This document shows positions 10,301-18,743 of a stretch of 64,000 nt of DNA, in pieces. Source of the stretch: Pedobacter indicus. GTDB lineage: Bacteria > Bacteroidota > Bacteroidia > Sphingobacteriales > Sphingobacteriaceae. The notes under the pieces are model-generated. The model did not search any database. It was not told the DNA's origin and saw nothing but the letters and a program-made list of their open reading frames with translations. The translations under genes and the position numbers were made by a program. The number at the start of each line of letters is the position of its first letter. Within the stretch, counting starts at the first letter, position 1. The stretch is taken from contig NZ_QRGB01000001.1 of NCBI RefSeq assembly GCF_003449035.1, forward strand, positions 3,038,001 through 3,102,000. The letters run 5' to 3'.

Positions 10301-12788
10301 AGGAGTACAGGAGGGCGATAAAGTAGCAATAGCTATGGATCGTTCAATAGAAATGATCATCTCCGTTCTAGCAATCGTAAAAGCTGGCGCTGTCTATGTT
10401 CCAATAGACATTACTTTCCCGAAAGAAAGAATAGAGAGAATTCTACGAAATGTTCAACCGAAATGTGTCATCAAGTCGGACGATTGTCTTAACTTTTCAA
10501 GGTCGGATATCCCTATGTTTGATATTAATGACTGCATGAGGGTGTGTCAAAGTCGAAGCAAAAAGAACCTTGACATGCAATATGATGAATATAATCTAAT
10601 TTTCATACTTCATACATCGGGTTCTACCGGTCAACCAAAAGGGGTTTGCATGGGGCAAAAAGCAATGACTAATCTTCTCTTATGGCAAGCGCAAAATTCC
10701 ACCGCAATACAAGGAACGAAAACACTGCAATTCTCCCCTATTACTTTCGACGTTTCATTCCAAGAAATTTTCTCAACCTTAACTACAGGTGGAACCCTAG
10801 AGCTCATTACAAATGAAGAACGGTTAGACGGCTTAGCTCTATTGGATCAAATCATTGCTAAAAAAGTTGAAAGGATATTTTTACCATTTGTAGCGTTGCA
10901 GGCGCTCGCTGAAAATGCTGTCGATACAAATACATTTCCCCTAGAGTTAAAGGAAGTAATGACGGCAGGAGAACAGTTAAAAATTACGCCACAGCTTATC
11001 AAATTCTTTTCAAAGATACCTTCGGCAAAACTATTCAATCAATATGGCCCTACAGAGGCACATGTTGTCAGTCAATTTACCTTGACTGGAGAACCAACAA
11101 ATTGGCCAACCTTACCATCAATTGGGAGACCGATCAATAATACCAATATTGTGATTTTAGACACTCAATTAAAGGAAGTTTACCCAGGGACAGCTGGCGA
11201 ACTGTGTATTATCGGAACTTGTTTATCATCAGGTTACCTCAATATGCCGGAAGCCACGAATGGAAAATTTATTATTTGGCAAGTCGGTGACCACTACCAC
11301 CGCATATATCGCACGGGCGACTTGGCCCGATATTTACCCGATGGTAATATTGAGTACTTAGGAAGGATCGACAGCCAAGTCAAAATTAGAGGATATCGTG
11401 TGGAGTTAGGTGAAATTGAAGCTGAATTGACCCGGATACCGGAAATTACACAAGCAGCCGTTAAGGTACAGGAAGATCAAATTGGGAACAAACGTTTGGT
11501 GGCTTACTACACCCTAAACAACATACATGATTACGCAAATGACAATGATGCGAAAATCAAGGAATGGAGGTTTACTTTAAAAAACAACCTTCCAGAGTAC
11601 ATGATGCCGCACGAGTTTGTTCGACTGGGTCAAATGCCCAAAACACCTTCCGGCAAGATTAATCGTTTGGCATTACCATCGATTACCGAGTTTTCCAATA
11701 CTAATAAAATGAAGGAAATCAAGAGTCCTCAAAATTCAAATGAATCTTTTTTATTAAAAGTTTGGAAGAAAACGCTAGGGATCAACAACATTAGTACAGA
11801 CGATAATTTTTTCGAGTTAGGTGGCCATTCTATCTTAGCCGTTAAGGTAATTCTTGCAATCGAAAAAGAAAAAGGAACACGACTACCCCTGGCTATTTTA
11901 TTCGAACGACCAACGATCGAAAAGTTAGCTTCAGTTATCGACGGCAATCCTGAAAAGGTAAGATGGAACTCTCTGGTAACAATCAAATCAACCGGAAGTA
12001 AGACACCTATATACCTGGTACATGGAGGAGGGCTAAATGTACTCACATTCGAACCACTTGCTAAATATATGGATAAGAATCAACCAATATATGCACTTCA
12101 AGCATTAGGATTAGACGGCAGGAAAGAGAAGCTATTATACACAATGGAGGATTTAGCTCAACACTATATTTCTGAAATATTAGAAAGCAACCCCACTGGC
12201 CCTTATATTCTGGGTGGATATTCGTTCGGGGGACTCCTAGCATATGAAATGGCTAGGCAGCTGATAGCCATGGGTAAAAAGATCGAATTTATAGCTATTC
12301 TTGATACTTACTGTGGTGGAAGAGACAAACGAGAAGATAAAGGAAACAGGATACTGCGGAAAATAACTAGGCAATTTATTAAGTTTGGTTTTATAACTAG
12401 ATCTTTCCTACACAATCCATTTGAAACAGTAAGATACCAATGGGTATTCATCCAAAACAAGATAAAAAACATTTTCTCACACAACTATGTTGTAAACGAT
12501 GAGTTTTTTACCTATGACGCTGAAATAAACCGCAGCTATGATATTGCATACGAGAACTATAAAATGAGTCCGATGGATGTTGAGGTGCATTTATTTAAAA
12601 CTCAAAAAAGATTATATTTTCTTGATGATGGAAAATATTATGGATGGAAAAAATATGCACTAAAAGGAGTTAGGGTATACGAGGTTCCGGGTGACCACAA
12701 AACATTCTTATTATCACCTAATAATAAAAAATTCTCTAGAATTTTACAAACTGCTATTAATACTCAATATGCAAGAGTAAATGCATAG
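4326..12788 (+). CDS. Non-ribosomal peptide synthetase, C-A(MT)-PCP-C-A-PCP-TE
   Basis: The protein has 2820 residues from the ATG at 4326; the open frame runs further upstream but would overlap the PKS gene. Condensation domain 1 has HHLVCDG at 4812. Adenylation domain 1 has TSGSTGKPKG, YGPTE, YQTGD and a late NGKIDRK. Between its A8 and A10 motifs (about residues 990-1330) sits a SAM-dependent methyltransferase with LELGTGGG, the usual place of N-methyltransferases. Carrier Ser is at 8622-8624. Condensation 2 has HHIICDG at 9213, adenylation 2 has TSGSTGQPKG and YGPTE, and the second carrier Ser is at 11829-11831. A type I thioesterase ends the protein (GYSFGG, Ser 12222-12224; His 12696-12698). 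It therefore adds two residues, the first probably N-methylated, and releases the product. No epimerase domain is visible. Confidence 0.95.
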   Translation: MELTQNIDNKTIDLQEVDFDPFAGPKLVKVIPTTQSQLEIWLSCIMGGDDANRSYNESISLKLKGDLNTQAIKSAINTLQDRHEILRSTFSPDGKSICIYKPFPVSHTYRDLSEENPENQQKELDKLHKIDAESVFDLVRGPLLRTYLIKTTEQEHILKISAHHLVCDGWSFGIILENLSAIYNSLVGNKKITLETPIPYSHYAQEIQEHTSSNEYREIEAFWLNQYNDVPILNLPTDRVRPQVRTFKSHRADFSVSKNIIESLKNLGLQKKASLITTLISAFESYLYLLTKQNDIVLGLPASGQSATGNYELVGHCVNLLPLRSKITGSERFLDYLEKRKSEILDAYDHQQFTFSSLLQKLNIARDSSRVPLVPVIFNVDMGMDANVSFSGLEHELFSDPRAYENFEIFLNITGTEQKLNFEWSYNSLLFTSDTIERMMGEFQSLLECLIAEPSIKIKDIHISRNRSLLKDLDQWNNTVITYPKNKTVADLINETAIKYPSKAAIIFNDQEVSYTQLNQQSNQIAHYLINQGVKENDIIALVADRSPEMIIVLLGIIKSGAAYLPLDPQYPEGRIKFMLEDSGAKYALVSQTQQATLHTSTTMLIIEDLLLNLQDTSSSYPSLNLTTDRTAYLLYTSGSTGKPKGVQIKHPSLTNFLLSVQKEPGIKENDVLLAVSTISFDIAATEIFLPLISGASVYLADTHSTRDGRSLLDIVQNKGISIMQATPLTWRMMLAAGWNQKLPLKVICTGEAFPKDLAETLLLKSSEVWNGYGPTEATIWASIKKLNASDELITIGNPIANTQLYILDEHLSPVPLGTSGELYIAGDCLADGYLNRPDLSDQKFLPNPFKPGTKIYQTGDLGYRLPNGEVVCLGRADAQVKIRGHRIELGEIEYNLSQQAGIKEAVVIAEGDDKDNQQLLAYVVPDEKDSSGWMERWDDLYTLGIKSEESVPLEDQNLDIAIISQYNNQEDIKEHGREWTQEGLKRIRALKAKKILELGTGGGHLLFELAPNVEKYIATDYSDVAISKLNDKLALNKERWKHVNAFRAPADDFSSIQEKDFDLIFFHGVVQYFPTLEYLVKVLETAVDHLRDGGCIHIGDSQTLSAISMHFATEQLALLQDQVTVDEFEKIVRYQTEKEEEISIDPGFFYFLPQLIPNITAVDVQIRGGDYSNEATKCHYDIWLYKGESVPRTVANDIVETWHERSSLESIDTLLSDHSNKVILIRDIPNQRVVKDYALSQIVRTLDKNDTVKTIKGKLRAINPTGINPTELWRLGEQRGFKTHIRWANDASDGNIEVVFIPFRFGECLPDAPSQLVITSEKEYLRIKKDTVEILNIPDHQIHLWRNTLKAYLPEFMIPNALIALNRFPTTENGKIDRKSLPQPAKISTETQSSQAKPGNATEQLIHDLWCKHLDLTSVDIHSNFFELGGHSLIAVRLMLDLEKETGIRLPISALFQNSSIGKLAEYVDNKNHLQNESLPNDLSKSLKGTDSPTKTVPAIEPQKEIWVACMLGEDDASKSYNISFSYRFSGSLDRTAMEKALQTLVDRHESLRATFNEDGTGMIIRDYQEVAYIYQDISDLTPEDRNIFIENLIVANSDTVLDLSKGPLFKANLIKEKEDQHFLAVTFHHIICDGFSSSLIMNELTVLYDSYVQGNTANLPSAESFADYALSKQEFYQSPHYDEVQRFWADQFKSEVPVLDIPTDSSRSIKRSYNGSREFYKIQPSLADKFRKIGFKSGCSSAISLRAVLEIFLHRVSGQETIVSGLPTAGQLSAKNPTLVGHCVNLLPIKADINIESSFLDYLHSRRDYLLNAYDFSELTFSSLVNKLNVTRDPSRIPLTPVVLNIQSEPYGLQFHNLTVEPIAQKKLYETFEIAINVDDLDSGMFFRWDYNADLYNSRTIRYFHQLFEHIMKQVCDNPAILIKDVELYPLPSKSLANDIQPVNQSIYDLLKSSFNKFSSATAIRFNKESITYKTLNERTNQLAHLLLEKGVQEGDKVAIAMDRSIEMIISVLAIVKAGAVYVPIDITFPKERIERILRNVQPKCVIKSDDCLNFSRSDIPMFDINDCMRVCQSRSKKNLDMQYDEYNLIFILHTSGSTGQPKGVCMGQKAMTNLLLWQAQNSTAIQGTKTLQFSPITFDVSFQEIFSTLTTGGTLELITNEERLDGLALLDQIIAKKVERIFLPFVALQALAENAVDTNTFPLELKEVMTAGEQLKITPQLIKFFSKIPSAKLFNQYGPTEAHVVSQFTLTGEPTNWPTLPSIGRPINNTNIVILDTQLKEVYPGTAGELCIIGTCLSSGYLNMPEATNGKFIIWQVGDHYHRIYRTGDLARYLPDGNIEYLGRIDSQVKIRGYRVELGEIEAELTRIPEITQAAVKVQEDQIGNKRLVAYYTLNNIHDYANDNDAKIKEWRFTLKNNLPEYMMPHEFVRLGQMPKTPSGKINRLALPSITEFSNTNKMKEIKSPQNSNESFLLKVWKKTLGINNISTDDNFFELGGHSILAVKVILAIEKEKGTRLPLAILFERPTIEKLASVIDGNPEKVRWNSLVTIKSTGSKTPIYLVHGGGLNVLTFEPLAKYMDKNQPIYALQALGLDGRKEKLLYTMEDLAQHYISEILESNPTGPYILGGYSFGGLLAYEMARQLIAMGKKIEFIAILDTYCGGRDKREDKGNRILRKITRQFIKFGFITRSFLHNPFETVRYQWVFIQNKIKNIFSHNYVVNDEFFTYDAEINRSYDIAYENYKMSPMDVEVHLFKTQKRLYFLDDGKYYGWKKYALKGVRVYEVPGDHKTFLLSPNNKKFSRILQTAINTQYARVNA

Positions 12789-12827
12789 GAAACTTGATAA
12801 ATACTAAATCATTACGCTATGGAATTA

Positions 12828-12874
12828 TACCTATTAATTGGTATTGTAAGAATCTGGCTGTCAAGATACCTTTA
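12828..12874 (+). promoter_or_regulatory. NarL-like 16-bp inverted repeat plus promoter upstream of the PPTase operon
   Basis: TACC-TATTAATT-GGTA occupies 12828-12843, an inverted repeat close to the NarL 7-2-7 pattern. It is followed directly by TTG (12844-12846, -33-like), a 20-nt spacer and TACCTTTA (12867-12874, 7 of 8 to the Bacteroidota -7 box TAnnTTTG). The start codon of the PPTase is 29 nt further on. The same arrangement with the same spacings occurs at 20015-20061. The sequence match is seen; the regulator is inferred. Confidence 0.6.
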
Positions 12875-12903
12875 CCTTAATTCTAATGCTATAACAATAT
12901 TTC

Positions 12904-13659
12904 ATGAATGCAGTAATGATTGACCCGATAGAAATCCGAACACAATTTATTCCAAGTATTATTTGGCAAAAAAATGACTCTATCGCAGACACCGATCTAG
13001 ACAACACCGTCCATATATGGAAAATAAAGGTACCGGAACATTTTTGCTCTCTATTTAAGGAATACCGACATATTCTAAATTCTAAAGAGTATGAAAAAGC
13101 TAAAAACTTTCACTGGGAGGATGACTTCCGCAGTTATTTAACAGGGAGAATGGTTTTAAGGATCTTATTAAGTAAATACCTTGACATATCAGCATTAGAT
13201 ATTGAGTTTGGAGCATCGGGGACAAAGCCTACAATACATAAGAATGATAATTTAAAATTTAATCTTTCCTATTCAGGTGAGTATATTTTAATCTCCTTGT
13301 CTAAAACAGAAACTGGCATTGATATCGAAAAAATCAACCCAAAGTTTGACTATAAGAGCCTTCTGGAATCATGTTTCGCAGGAGACGAAAATCAATTTAT
13401 TTTAGCAGATTCTAAAAATAGCCGGCGAAACTTCTTTCTTCAATGGACACGGAAAGAAGCCCTATTAAAATATACGGGGCAAGGTATTATCGACAACCTA
13501 ATCATTGTTCCAAGCATGGATGGAACCCGATCAATAACGGAATCTGGGTTAGATCTCCACGAAGATCTACAGGTTGTGAGCTTTGATATCAGTCAGGATT
13601 GTGTTGGAACGATTGCCTACCCAAGGCACCTAAAAACAGTCAAATATTATACCTGGTAA
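12904..13659 (+). CDS. Sfp-type 4'-phosphopantetheinyl transferase
   Basis: This 251-residue protein has the Sfp/Gsp family marks: NLSYSGEY at residues 120-127, the Mg-binding GIDIE at 138-142 and WTRKEALLK at 181-189. It should move the phosphopantetheine arm from CoA onto the carrier-protein serines of the PKS and NRPS just upstream, making them active. It follows the NRPS after a 115-nt gap that holds its own promoter-like sequence, so it heads a transcription unit with the ABC exporter and glycosyltransferases. An alternative ATG lies four codons in. Confidence 0.93.
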   Translation: MNAVMIDPIEIRTQFIPSIIWQKNDSIADTDLDNTVHIWKIKVPEHFCSLFKEYRHILNSKEYEKAKNFHWEDDFRSYLTGRMVLRILLSKYLDISALDIEFGASGTKPTIHKNDNLKFNLSYSGEYILISLSKTETGIDIEKINPKFDYKSLLESCFAGDENQFILADSKNSRRNFFLQWTRKEALLKYTGQGIIDNLIIVPSMDGTRSITESGLDLHEDLQVVSFDISQDCVGTIAYPRHLKTVKYYTW

Positions 13660-13683
13660 CAGTAACAACAAATCACAAAAAAG

Positions 13684-15495
13684 ATGATCAGGGCAGCTGC
13701 TAGACGTATTCGCGTCATCAAGTCGAACCTTAACGTTCTTCATATCTTAAAATTTATATGGAAGGTCTCACCAAAAAAAACATTAATTTCGCTAGGTTGT
13801 ATTTTAATAGAAACGGGTATTTTCTTCGTATCACTCTATGCTTTAAAACTATTGATTGATACTGTATCGGAAAATACCGATAATATAGGCAATCCTGAAG
13901 TTATCAACAGCCTTATTTTAGCGGCGGTTTCCGGAATTGCCTATATCGCCATTAAATCGTTGTCTGTTTATATCTCTGAGGTTCAGTCTCAAACAATTGC
14001 AGAACACATCAGCGATGAAATCCATGAAAAAACAATTGCACTTGATCTGGCATTCTACGAAAGTCCAGATTATTACGATATGCTGAACCGTGCATTAAAT
14101 GCCGGATCTGACAGACCCGTTGCCGTAATTAATACACTTTTTGAAATACTAAAGACCATCATGTCCCTAGTCGCTTTCGGCATGGTTTTGATAACTATCG
14201 ACTGGACACTACTGCCCATTCTTGCCCTCTTCGTAATCCCAACCATGTTGGTGCGTATCAGTTTTGCAGACAAATTCAATGCCTGGAGAATCAGGCAGAC
14301 TCCGCTTGAGCGTCAGTCGCAGTATTACAGTACCCTTATTACCACTGAACAGCATGCTAAAGAAGTCAGAAGTTATGATCTCGGAAAATATTTCAAAAAT
14401 GCCTTTATGAAGGTCAGAATGACCCTACTAGGTGAAAAACTAAAAATCAGCAAAGATCGTACAAAAAACGAAGTGATTACCGCTAGTTTGTCCAGCATCG
14501 GATTTTTTTCCTGCATAGCCTACATCATTCTTGGTTCGCGAACCAATAGTATTGGCGATATTACGGTGTTCCTGGTTATTTTTCCACAATCATTCACCCT
14601 GCTTCAAAACTTATCTACCCATATTTCTACATTGTATCACCACAATATATTCATCAACAGCATTTTCGAACTCTTTGAACTCAAACCATCCTTGCAGGAG
14701 CCACAAAGAGCTGAACCTGTCAAAACTCATCTACCGGTGAATTTTGAATTTAAAAACGTGAATTTCTCTTATCCCAATACAAGTAAAAAAGTCTTACAAG
14801 ACATCTCCTTTAAAGTCAAATCACGCCAAATCATCTCAATTGTGGGGATGAACGGAGCAGGAAAAACTACCCTTATTAAAATGCTGTGTCGCTTCTACGA
14901 CCCACAAGCAGGTCAGATTTTAATGGATGGGAAAGACATTCGAAATTATGCAAGCAAAGATTACCGCAAGCAGATAGGCATGGTATTCCAAGATTTCGCC
15001 AAGTATCAGGTAAGCGCAGCCGACAATATCCGCTTCGGGAATCTCGAGAAAGAATTTAAGCTCACTGAAATCAAAGAGGCTGCCGAAAAGTCGGGTGCTA
15101 ATGTGTTTATCGAGAAATTTCCAAAACAATATGATAATATGATGGGAAGGATCTTCGATAATGGCCATGAAGTAAGTATCGGTCAATGGCAAAAACTCGC
15201 CAATGCTCGTTGTCTCTATTCCGATGCCCGCCTTCTTATTTTTGATGAAGCGACAAGTGCCCTTGATGCGCAAGCAGAAAAGGAATTTTTCGATGATTTC
15301 AGAAGACATATAGGTGACCGGGCAGCAATCATCATCAGTCACCGTCATTCCGCAGTTAAAAATGCAGATCATATCTATGTTTTATCAGGCGGCAGAATTA
15401 GTCAATCCGGAACGGATGAAGAACTGTTAAATCAAGATGGCGACTACGCAAATCTTTTTAAAAAAGACAGCGAATTAGAACCTCTAAAATTATAA
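13684..15495 (+). CDS. ABC exporter, fused permease and ATPase
   Basis: The 603-residue protein has an N-terminal six-helix type 1 exporter domain and a C-terminal nucleotide-binding domain with Walker A GMNGAGKTT (about residue 388), Walker B LLIFDEATSALD (about 517) and a conserved switch His (ISHRHSA). The signature motif reads VSIGQ instead of LSGGQ. It acts as a dimer in the inner membrane. Its place between the PPTase and the glycosyltransferases suggests that it exports the peptide-polyketide product or a lipid-linked form of it. Confidence 0.9.
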   Translation: MIRAAARRIRVIKSNLNVLHILKFIWKVSPKKTLISLGCILIETGIFFVSLYALKLLIDTVSENTDNIGNPEVINSLILAAVSGIAYIAIKSLSVYISEVQSQTIAEHISDEIHEKTIALDLAFYESPDYYDMLNRALNAGSDRPVAVINTLFEILKTIMSLVAFGMVLITIDWTLLPILALFVIPTMLVRISFADKFNAWRIRQTPLERQSQYYSTLITTEQHAKEVRSYDLGKYFKNAFMKVRMTLLGEKLKISKDRTKNEVITASLSSIGFFSCIAYIILGSRTNSIGDITVFLVIFPQSFTLLQNLSTHISTLYHHNIFINSIFELFELKPSLQEPQRAEPVKTHLPVNFEFKNVNFSYPNTSKKVLQDISFKVKSRQIISIVGMNGAGKTTLIKMLCRFYDPQAGQILMDGKDIRNYASKDYRKQIGMVFQDFAKYQVSAADNIRFGNLEKEFKLTEIKEAAEKSGANVFIEKFPKQYDNMMGRIFDNGHEVSIGQWQKLANARCLYSDARLLIFDEATSALDAQAEKEFFDDFRRHIGDRAAIIISHRHSAVKNADHIYVLSGGRISQSGTDEELLNQDGDYANLFKKDSELEPLKL

Positions 15496-15504
15496 ATCAA
15501 ACCA

Positions 15505-16725
15505 ATGGTAGACAATGTCGTAAAGCATAATGTATTAGTATTCGTCACCTGTTGCCTTGATGCCTGGGGCGGAAGTGAAGAGCTGTGGTCAAGAAGTCTG
15601 CCATTTCTCCAAGATGATTACGATGAGGTTGTCGTCTTCAAAAATCAGCATGATCGCTCATCCCATCCTGTAAGAAAGATGCTTGAAAGAGGGGTTGTCC
15701 TCGAAGATCTCAATCCATCATACCGAGTGCTGAGTAGGATAAAACGAAAATGCCTTGCGCTGGCTAAGCGAATTAAAAATCGGCATTACCATCAAAGCGA
15801 CAATCACTATCTCGTACAGAATTTTAGCCAGCGAGTTCAGAAGATCCGACCACGTATTGTCGTTATTTCTCAAGGCATTAATTTCGACGGATTAAGTTAT
15901 GCCCAGGAGTGCCTTAAGCTTCATATTCCGTATGCTATTATTTCTCAGAAAGCCGTTGATTTTTATTGGCCGCATTACTCGGATAAGTCGTGGATGCAAA
16001 AGGTATTGAGGCAATCCTTGGCTAATTATTTTGTATCCTACCATAACTTGCGTTTGACAGAGGATCAATTCGGGATGAAGCTTAAAAATAGCGCAGTGGT
16101 TTTTAACCCTATAAAGGTTAAAAAGGAAATTATGCTATACCCCTCGACGTCCACGGGCTACAGATTAGCTTGTGTTGGCAGGTTCTTCTTGATTGATAAG
16201 GGACAAGACATCTTGATAAAAATACTAACTCAACGTAAATGGCGTGACCGGCCGATTACCGTATCATTCGTTGGCTCAGGGCCTGATCTGATTCATCTTC
16301 AAGAAATGATCGCACTTCATAGCTTAGAAAATGTCAATATCATAAATTTTCAATCAGATATCGAAAAACTTTGGCTTAACTTTCACGCCCTAATTTTACC
16401 TTCACGGAGTGAAGGCTTGCCCTTAGCGCTTGCTGAAGCCATGTCGCTGGGCCGCATGGCCATCGTATCCAATGCCGGAGGCAATGCTGAATTTGTGGAA
16501 GAAGGCGTATCGGGCTTTATTGGTGAAGCCAATGCGTCGTCAATGGATGATGCCATGGAACGAGCATGGTTGTGGAGGCATCAATGGCAAGAATTAGGCA
16601 AGAATGCCCATTCATTCATCAATGATTATGTACCCCCTCTCCCAGAGAAAAACTTTGCAGAACTACTAAAACAACTAATAGATGAAAAACCTACCACTAG
16701 TGTCCGTAATTATTCCTACGTATAA
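15505..16725 (+). CDS. Glycosyltransferase, GT4 family
   Basis: The 406-residue GT-B protein begins with a glycine-rich N-terminal segment (AWGGSEELW) and has the C-terminal donor-binding EX7E region (SEGLPLALAEAM, about residues 302-313) followed by GGNAEFVEEG. It is expected to be a retaining cytoplasmic enzyme using a nucleotide sugar. It starts 9 nt after the exporter and its last 44 nt overlap the next glycosyltransferase in another frame, a sign of translational coupling. A role in glycosylating the NRPS/PKS product is inferred from position; a cell-surface glycan is the alternative. Confidence 0.88.
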   Translation: MVDNVVKHNVLVFVTCCLDAWGGSEELWSRSLPFLQDDYDEVVVFKNQHDRSSHPVRKMLERGVVLEDLNPSYRVLSRIKRKCLALAKRIKNRHYHQSDNHYLVQNFSQRVQKIRPRIVVISQGINFDGLSYAQECLKLHIPYAIISQKAVDFYWPHYSDKSWMQKVLRQSLANYFVSYHNLRLTEDQFGMKLKNSAVVFNPIKVKKEIMLYPSTSTGYRLACVGRFFLIDKGQDILIKILTQRKWRDRPITVSFVGSGPDLIHLQEMIALHSLENVNIINFQSDIEKLWLNFHALILPSRSEGLPLALAEAMSLGRMAIVSNAGGNAEFVEEGVSGFIGEANASSMDDAMERAWLWRHQWQELGKNAHSFINDYVPPLPEKNFAELLKQLIDEKPTTSVRNYSYV

Positions 16726-17707
16726 CCGAGCCGATAAAGTTGGGGATGCCATTAATAGTGCTCTCAATCAGAGCTACAAAAATTTAGAGGTTTTAGTGGT
16801 TGACGATGGCTCGACGGACGATACTGAGAAAACTATTTTAAATTTCCCAACCGTCCGGTACATCAGACAAAAGCATGCCGGACAAGCAGCCGCTCGCAAT
16901 AACGGGCTTCATCATGCTAGCGGGGAGATCATTGCCAATTTAGACTCTGATGATCTGTGGGATTCGAATTTTATAGAAGACTGTGTCCTTAAGTTAGAAA
17001 CAGACCAGCTCGATTTCGTATTCGCTAACTGGATGCAACAGGCGAAAATTGGGCACGATTGGGATTTCTTACAACATGATCCTTTCCTAAAACCTTATTT
17101 TCCCCGACTCAAAAATAATTGGATACAGCTTGAAAGCGATGATTTACGTGACCTCTACCTTCAGGCTTGCCCCTCCCCTTCGTCAGCTGTAGTGATGCGT
17201 CGAACATCCATTCATAAAGGGTGGGACGAAGCAATCCATATCGGAGACGATTGGGCCTTATATATAGACATGATCCTATCCAAAAAATGCAGAGCAGCTT
17301 TCACACTCAAAAAGCTATGGAGGAAAAGGATTGATGATATCAACATCTATGACGGACGCTCCCGGGCCGAAGTCTTAGATCTGCTCTATAACGCGGACAT
17401 CAGCCGGATTATTGGTCGACATAAACACCATCTATCTAAAAAAGAGCTTATGAAACTCAACAAGATACATAGCTACAGTCTTGTAGAGCTTTCAAAACAT
17501 AAGATTCTTAGAGAACATGATATTAAGAAGGCATTTCATCTGTTCAGGAAAGCATGTTCCATCAGCATTTTGTTCTCCTTCCAGGCTGCGCCTCAAATCT
17601 TTTTCAATGGAATTAAGCGTCAAGTCGGCAGCCCCAAGTTAAACCAGGTCAATCATGTTAGGGATCAGCAAAGCACCGTTACGAGAGAAGTTGTCGCCGG
17701 AAACTAA
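16682..17707 (+). CDS. Glycosyltransferase, GT2 family
   Basis: The 341-residue protein has a GT-A fold N-terminus: VIIPTYNRADKV, the nucleotide-binding VVDDGS near residue 40 and the metal-binding NLDSDDLW near residue 90. It lacks a long C-terminal membrane region, so it is probably a soluble inverting transferase. Its start overlaps the preceding GT4 gene by 44 nt and its end overlaps the following cyclase-like gene by 53 nt, so the three are probably one operon. Confidence 0.9.
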   Translation: MKNLPLVSVIIPTYNRADKVGDAINSALNQSYKNLEVLVVDDGSTDDTEKTILNFPTVRYIRQKHAGQAAARNNGLHHASGEIIANLDSDDLWDSNFIEDCVLKLETDQLDFVFANWMQQAKIGHDWDFLQHDPFLKPYFPRLKNNWIQLESDDLRDLYLQACPSPSSAVVMRRTSIHKGWDEAIHIGDDWALYIDMILSKKCRAAFTLKKLWRKRIDDINIYDGRSRAEVLDLLYNADISRIIGRHKHHLSKKELMKLNKIHSYSLVELSKHKILREHDIKKAFHLFRKACSISILFSFQAAPQIFFNGIKRQVGSPKLNQVNHVRDQQSTVTREVVAGN

Positions 17708-18743
17708 TATTTCCAAAGCTATAGACAGGGGCCTGTCATATTTGGTAAGCCATCAATTTCCAAACGGTGAATTTTGCACATATTATTCGCCTGATGACCC
17801 AATGAAGGAATGGTGTGTGCCTGATAGTACGGTTTTCCCCACATCCATCATTGCAAATACACTTCTTATACTTCAGGAACGTCAAGAGGTAAAAACCATC
17901 TACAGCAAAACAATTCCTTTTCTGATTTATCAGAGAATGCGATACGGTACCTGGCAGCATTTCACCAAATGGCACAAATTATTCCCGATTTCTCCACCTG
18001 ATGTCGATAACACCATCTTCGCATATAGCTTTCTGAAGTCACAAAACACGGATAGCCCTGATCCTTCTCAACTCATATTAGCCAATCATAACCGAAACGG
18101 GGTCTTATACACTTGGTTTGCGCTTCGAATGAAAAAAAATGGCAATTCTCAGTACTGGAATTTGATCTTACGAGAATTGAAACGCCCAATAAAGACGCTT
18201 GCCTTCTGGCAAATTAATGACTGTAGACGAAATGACGTTGATCTGGGAGTAAATCTGAATGTTCTGTCTTTTCTGGGTAAACGCAAAGCGACCGAGCCGA
18301 TTATCGAATTCATCAGCAAACAAATCGTCCAAAAGGATGTCATCAAAACCGATGGCTGGTACCGTAGCCCTATTATTCTCTACTATTTATTTTCCCGCAA
18401 TGCGAAACATAAAATCGACGCCTTCATCAATATATACCCGCTTATCATCGAAAATATCCTGGATCATTACAAACCCGATAAAGGCTTTAACGATACGATT
18501 CTTGAAACTGCATTAGCTATTAGCTCACTTATAAACCTAGGTTACAGAGGTGTCGAGATAGAAGAAGGAATATCTTTTCTATTACGATCTCAAGCTGAAA
18601 ATGGAGAATGGGCGCGTTCCATATTTTTTTACAGTGGACCAAAACAAGTTGTTGGTTGGGGGTCAGAAGAGTTAACCACAGGCTTTTGCCTGGAGGCCCT
18701 TGCCCTCTACGATAAACTCATGAAATATGACTCTGATTCGTAA
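17655..18743 (+). CDS. Terpenoid-cyclase / squalene-cyclase-like alpha-toroid protein
   Basis: The 362-residue protein shows two repeat signatures of the prenyltransferase/squalene oxidase family: GLSYLVSHQFPNGEF near residue 30 and FLLRSQAENGEW near residue 315. Between them is PDVDNT with Asp116, Asp118 and Asn119, which resembles the DxDD acid motif of class II cyclases with the last Asp replaced, and a second DVDLGVNLNVL motif. It is about half the length of a squalene-hopene cyclase, so it may be a single-domain cyclase or a non-catalytic relative. It overlaps both neighbours, and the UbiA-type gene follows directly. A TTG at 17691 would be an alternative start. Confidence 0.65.
   Translation: MLGISKAPLREKLSPETNISKAIDRGLSYLVSHQFPNGEFCTYYSPDDPMKEWCVPDSTVFPTSIIANTLLILQERQEVKTIYSKTIPFLIYQRMRYGTWQHFTKWHKLFPISPPDVDNTIFAYSFLKSQNTDSPDPSQLILANHNRNGVLYTWFALRMKKNGNSQYWNLILRELKRPIKTLAFWQINDCRRNDVDLGVNLNVLSFLGKRKATEPIIEFISKQIVQKDVIKTDGWYRSPIILYYLFSRNAKHKIDAFINIYPLIIENILDHYKPDKGFNDTILETALAISSLINLGYRGVEIEEGISFLLRSQAENGEWARSIFFYSGPKQVVGWGSEELTTGFCLEALALYDKLMKYDSDS

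Noticed and set aside
14920-15372. 150-residue - frame opposite the ABC ATPase domain
   Set aside because: Antisense shadow of conserved Walker and signature motifs; no features of its own.
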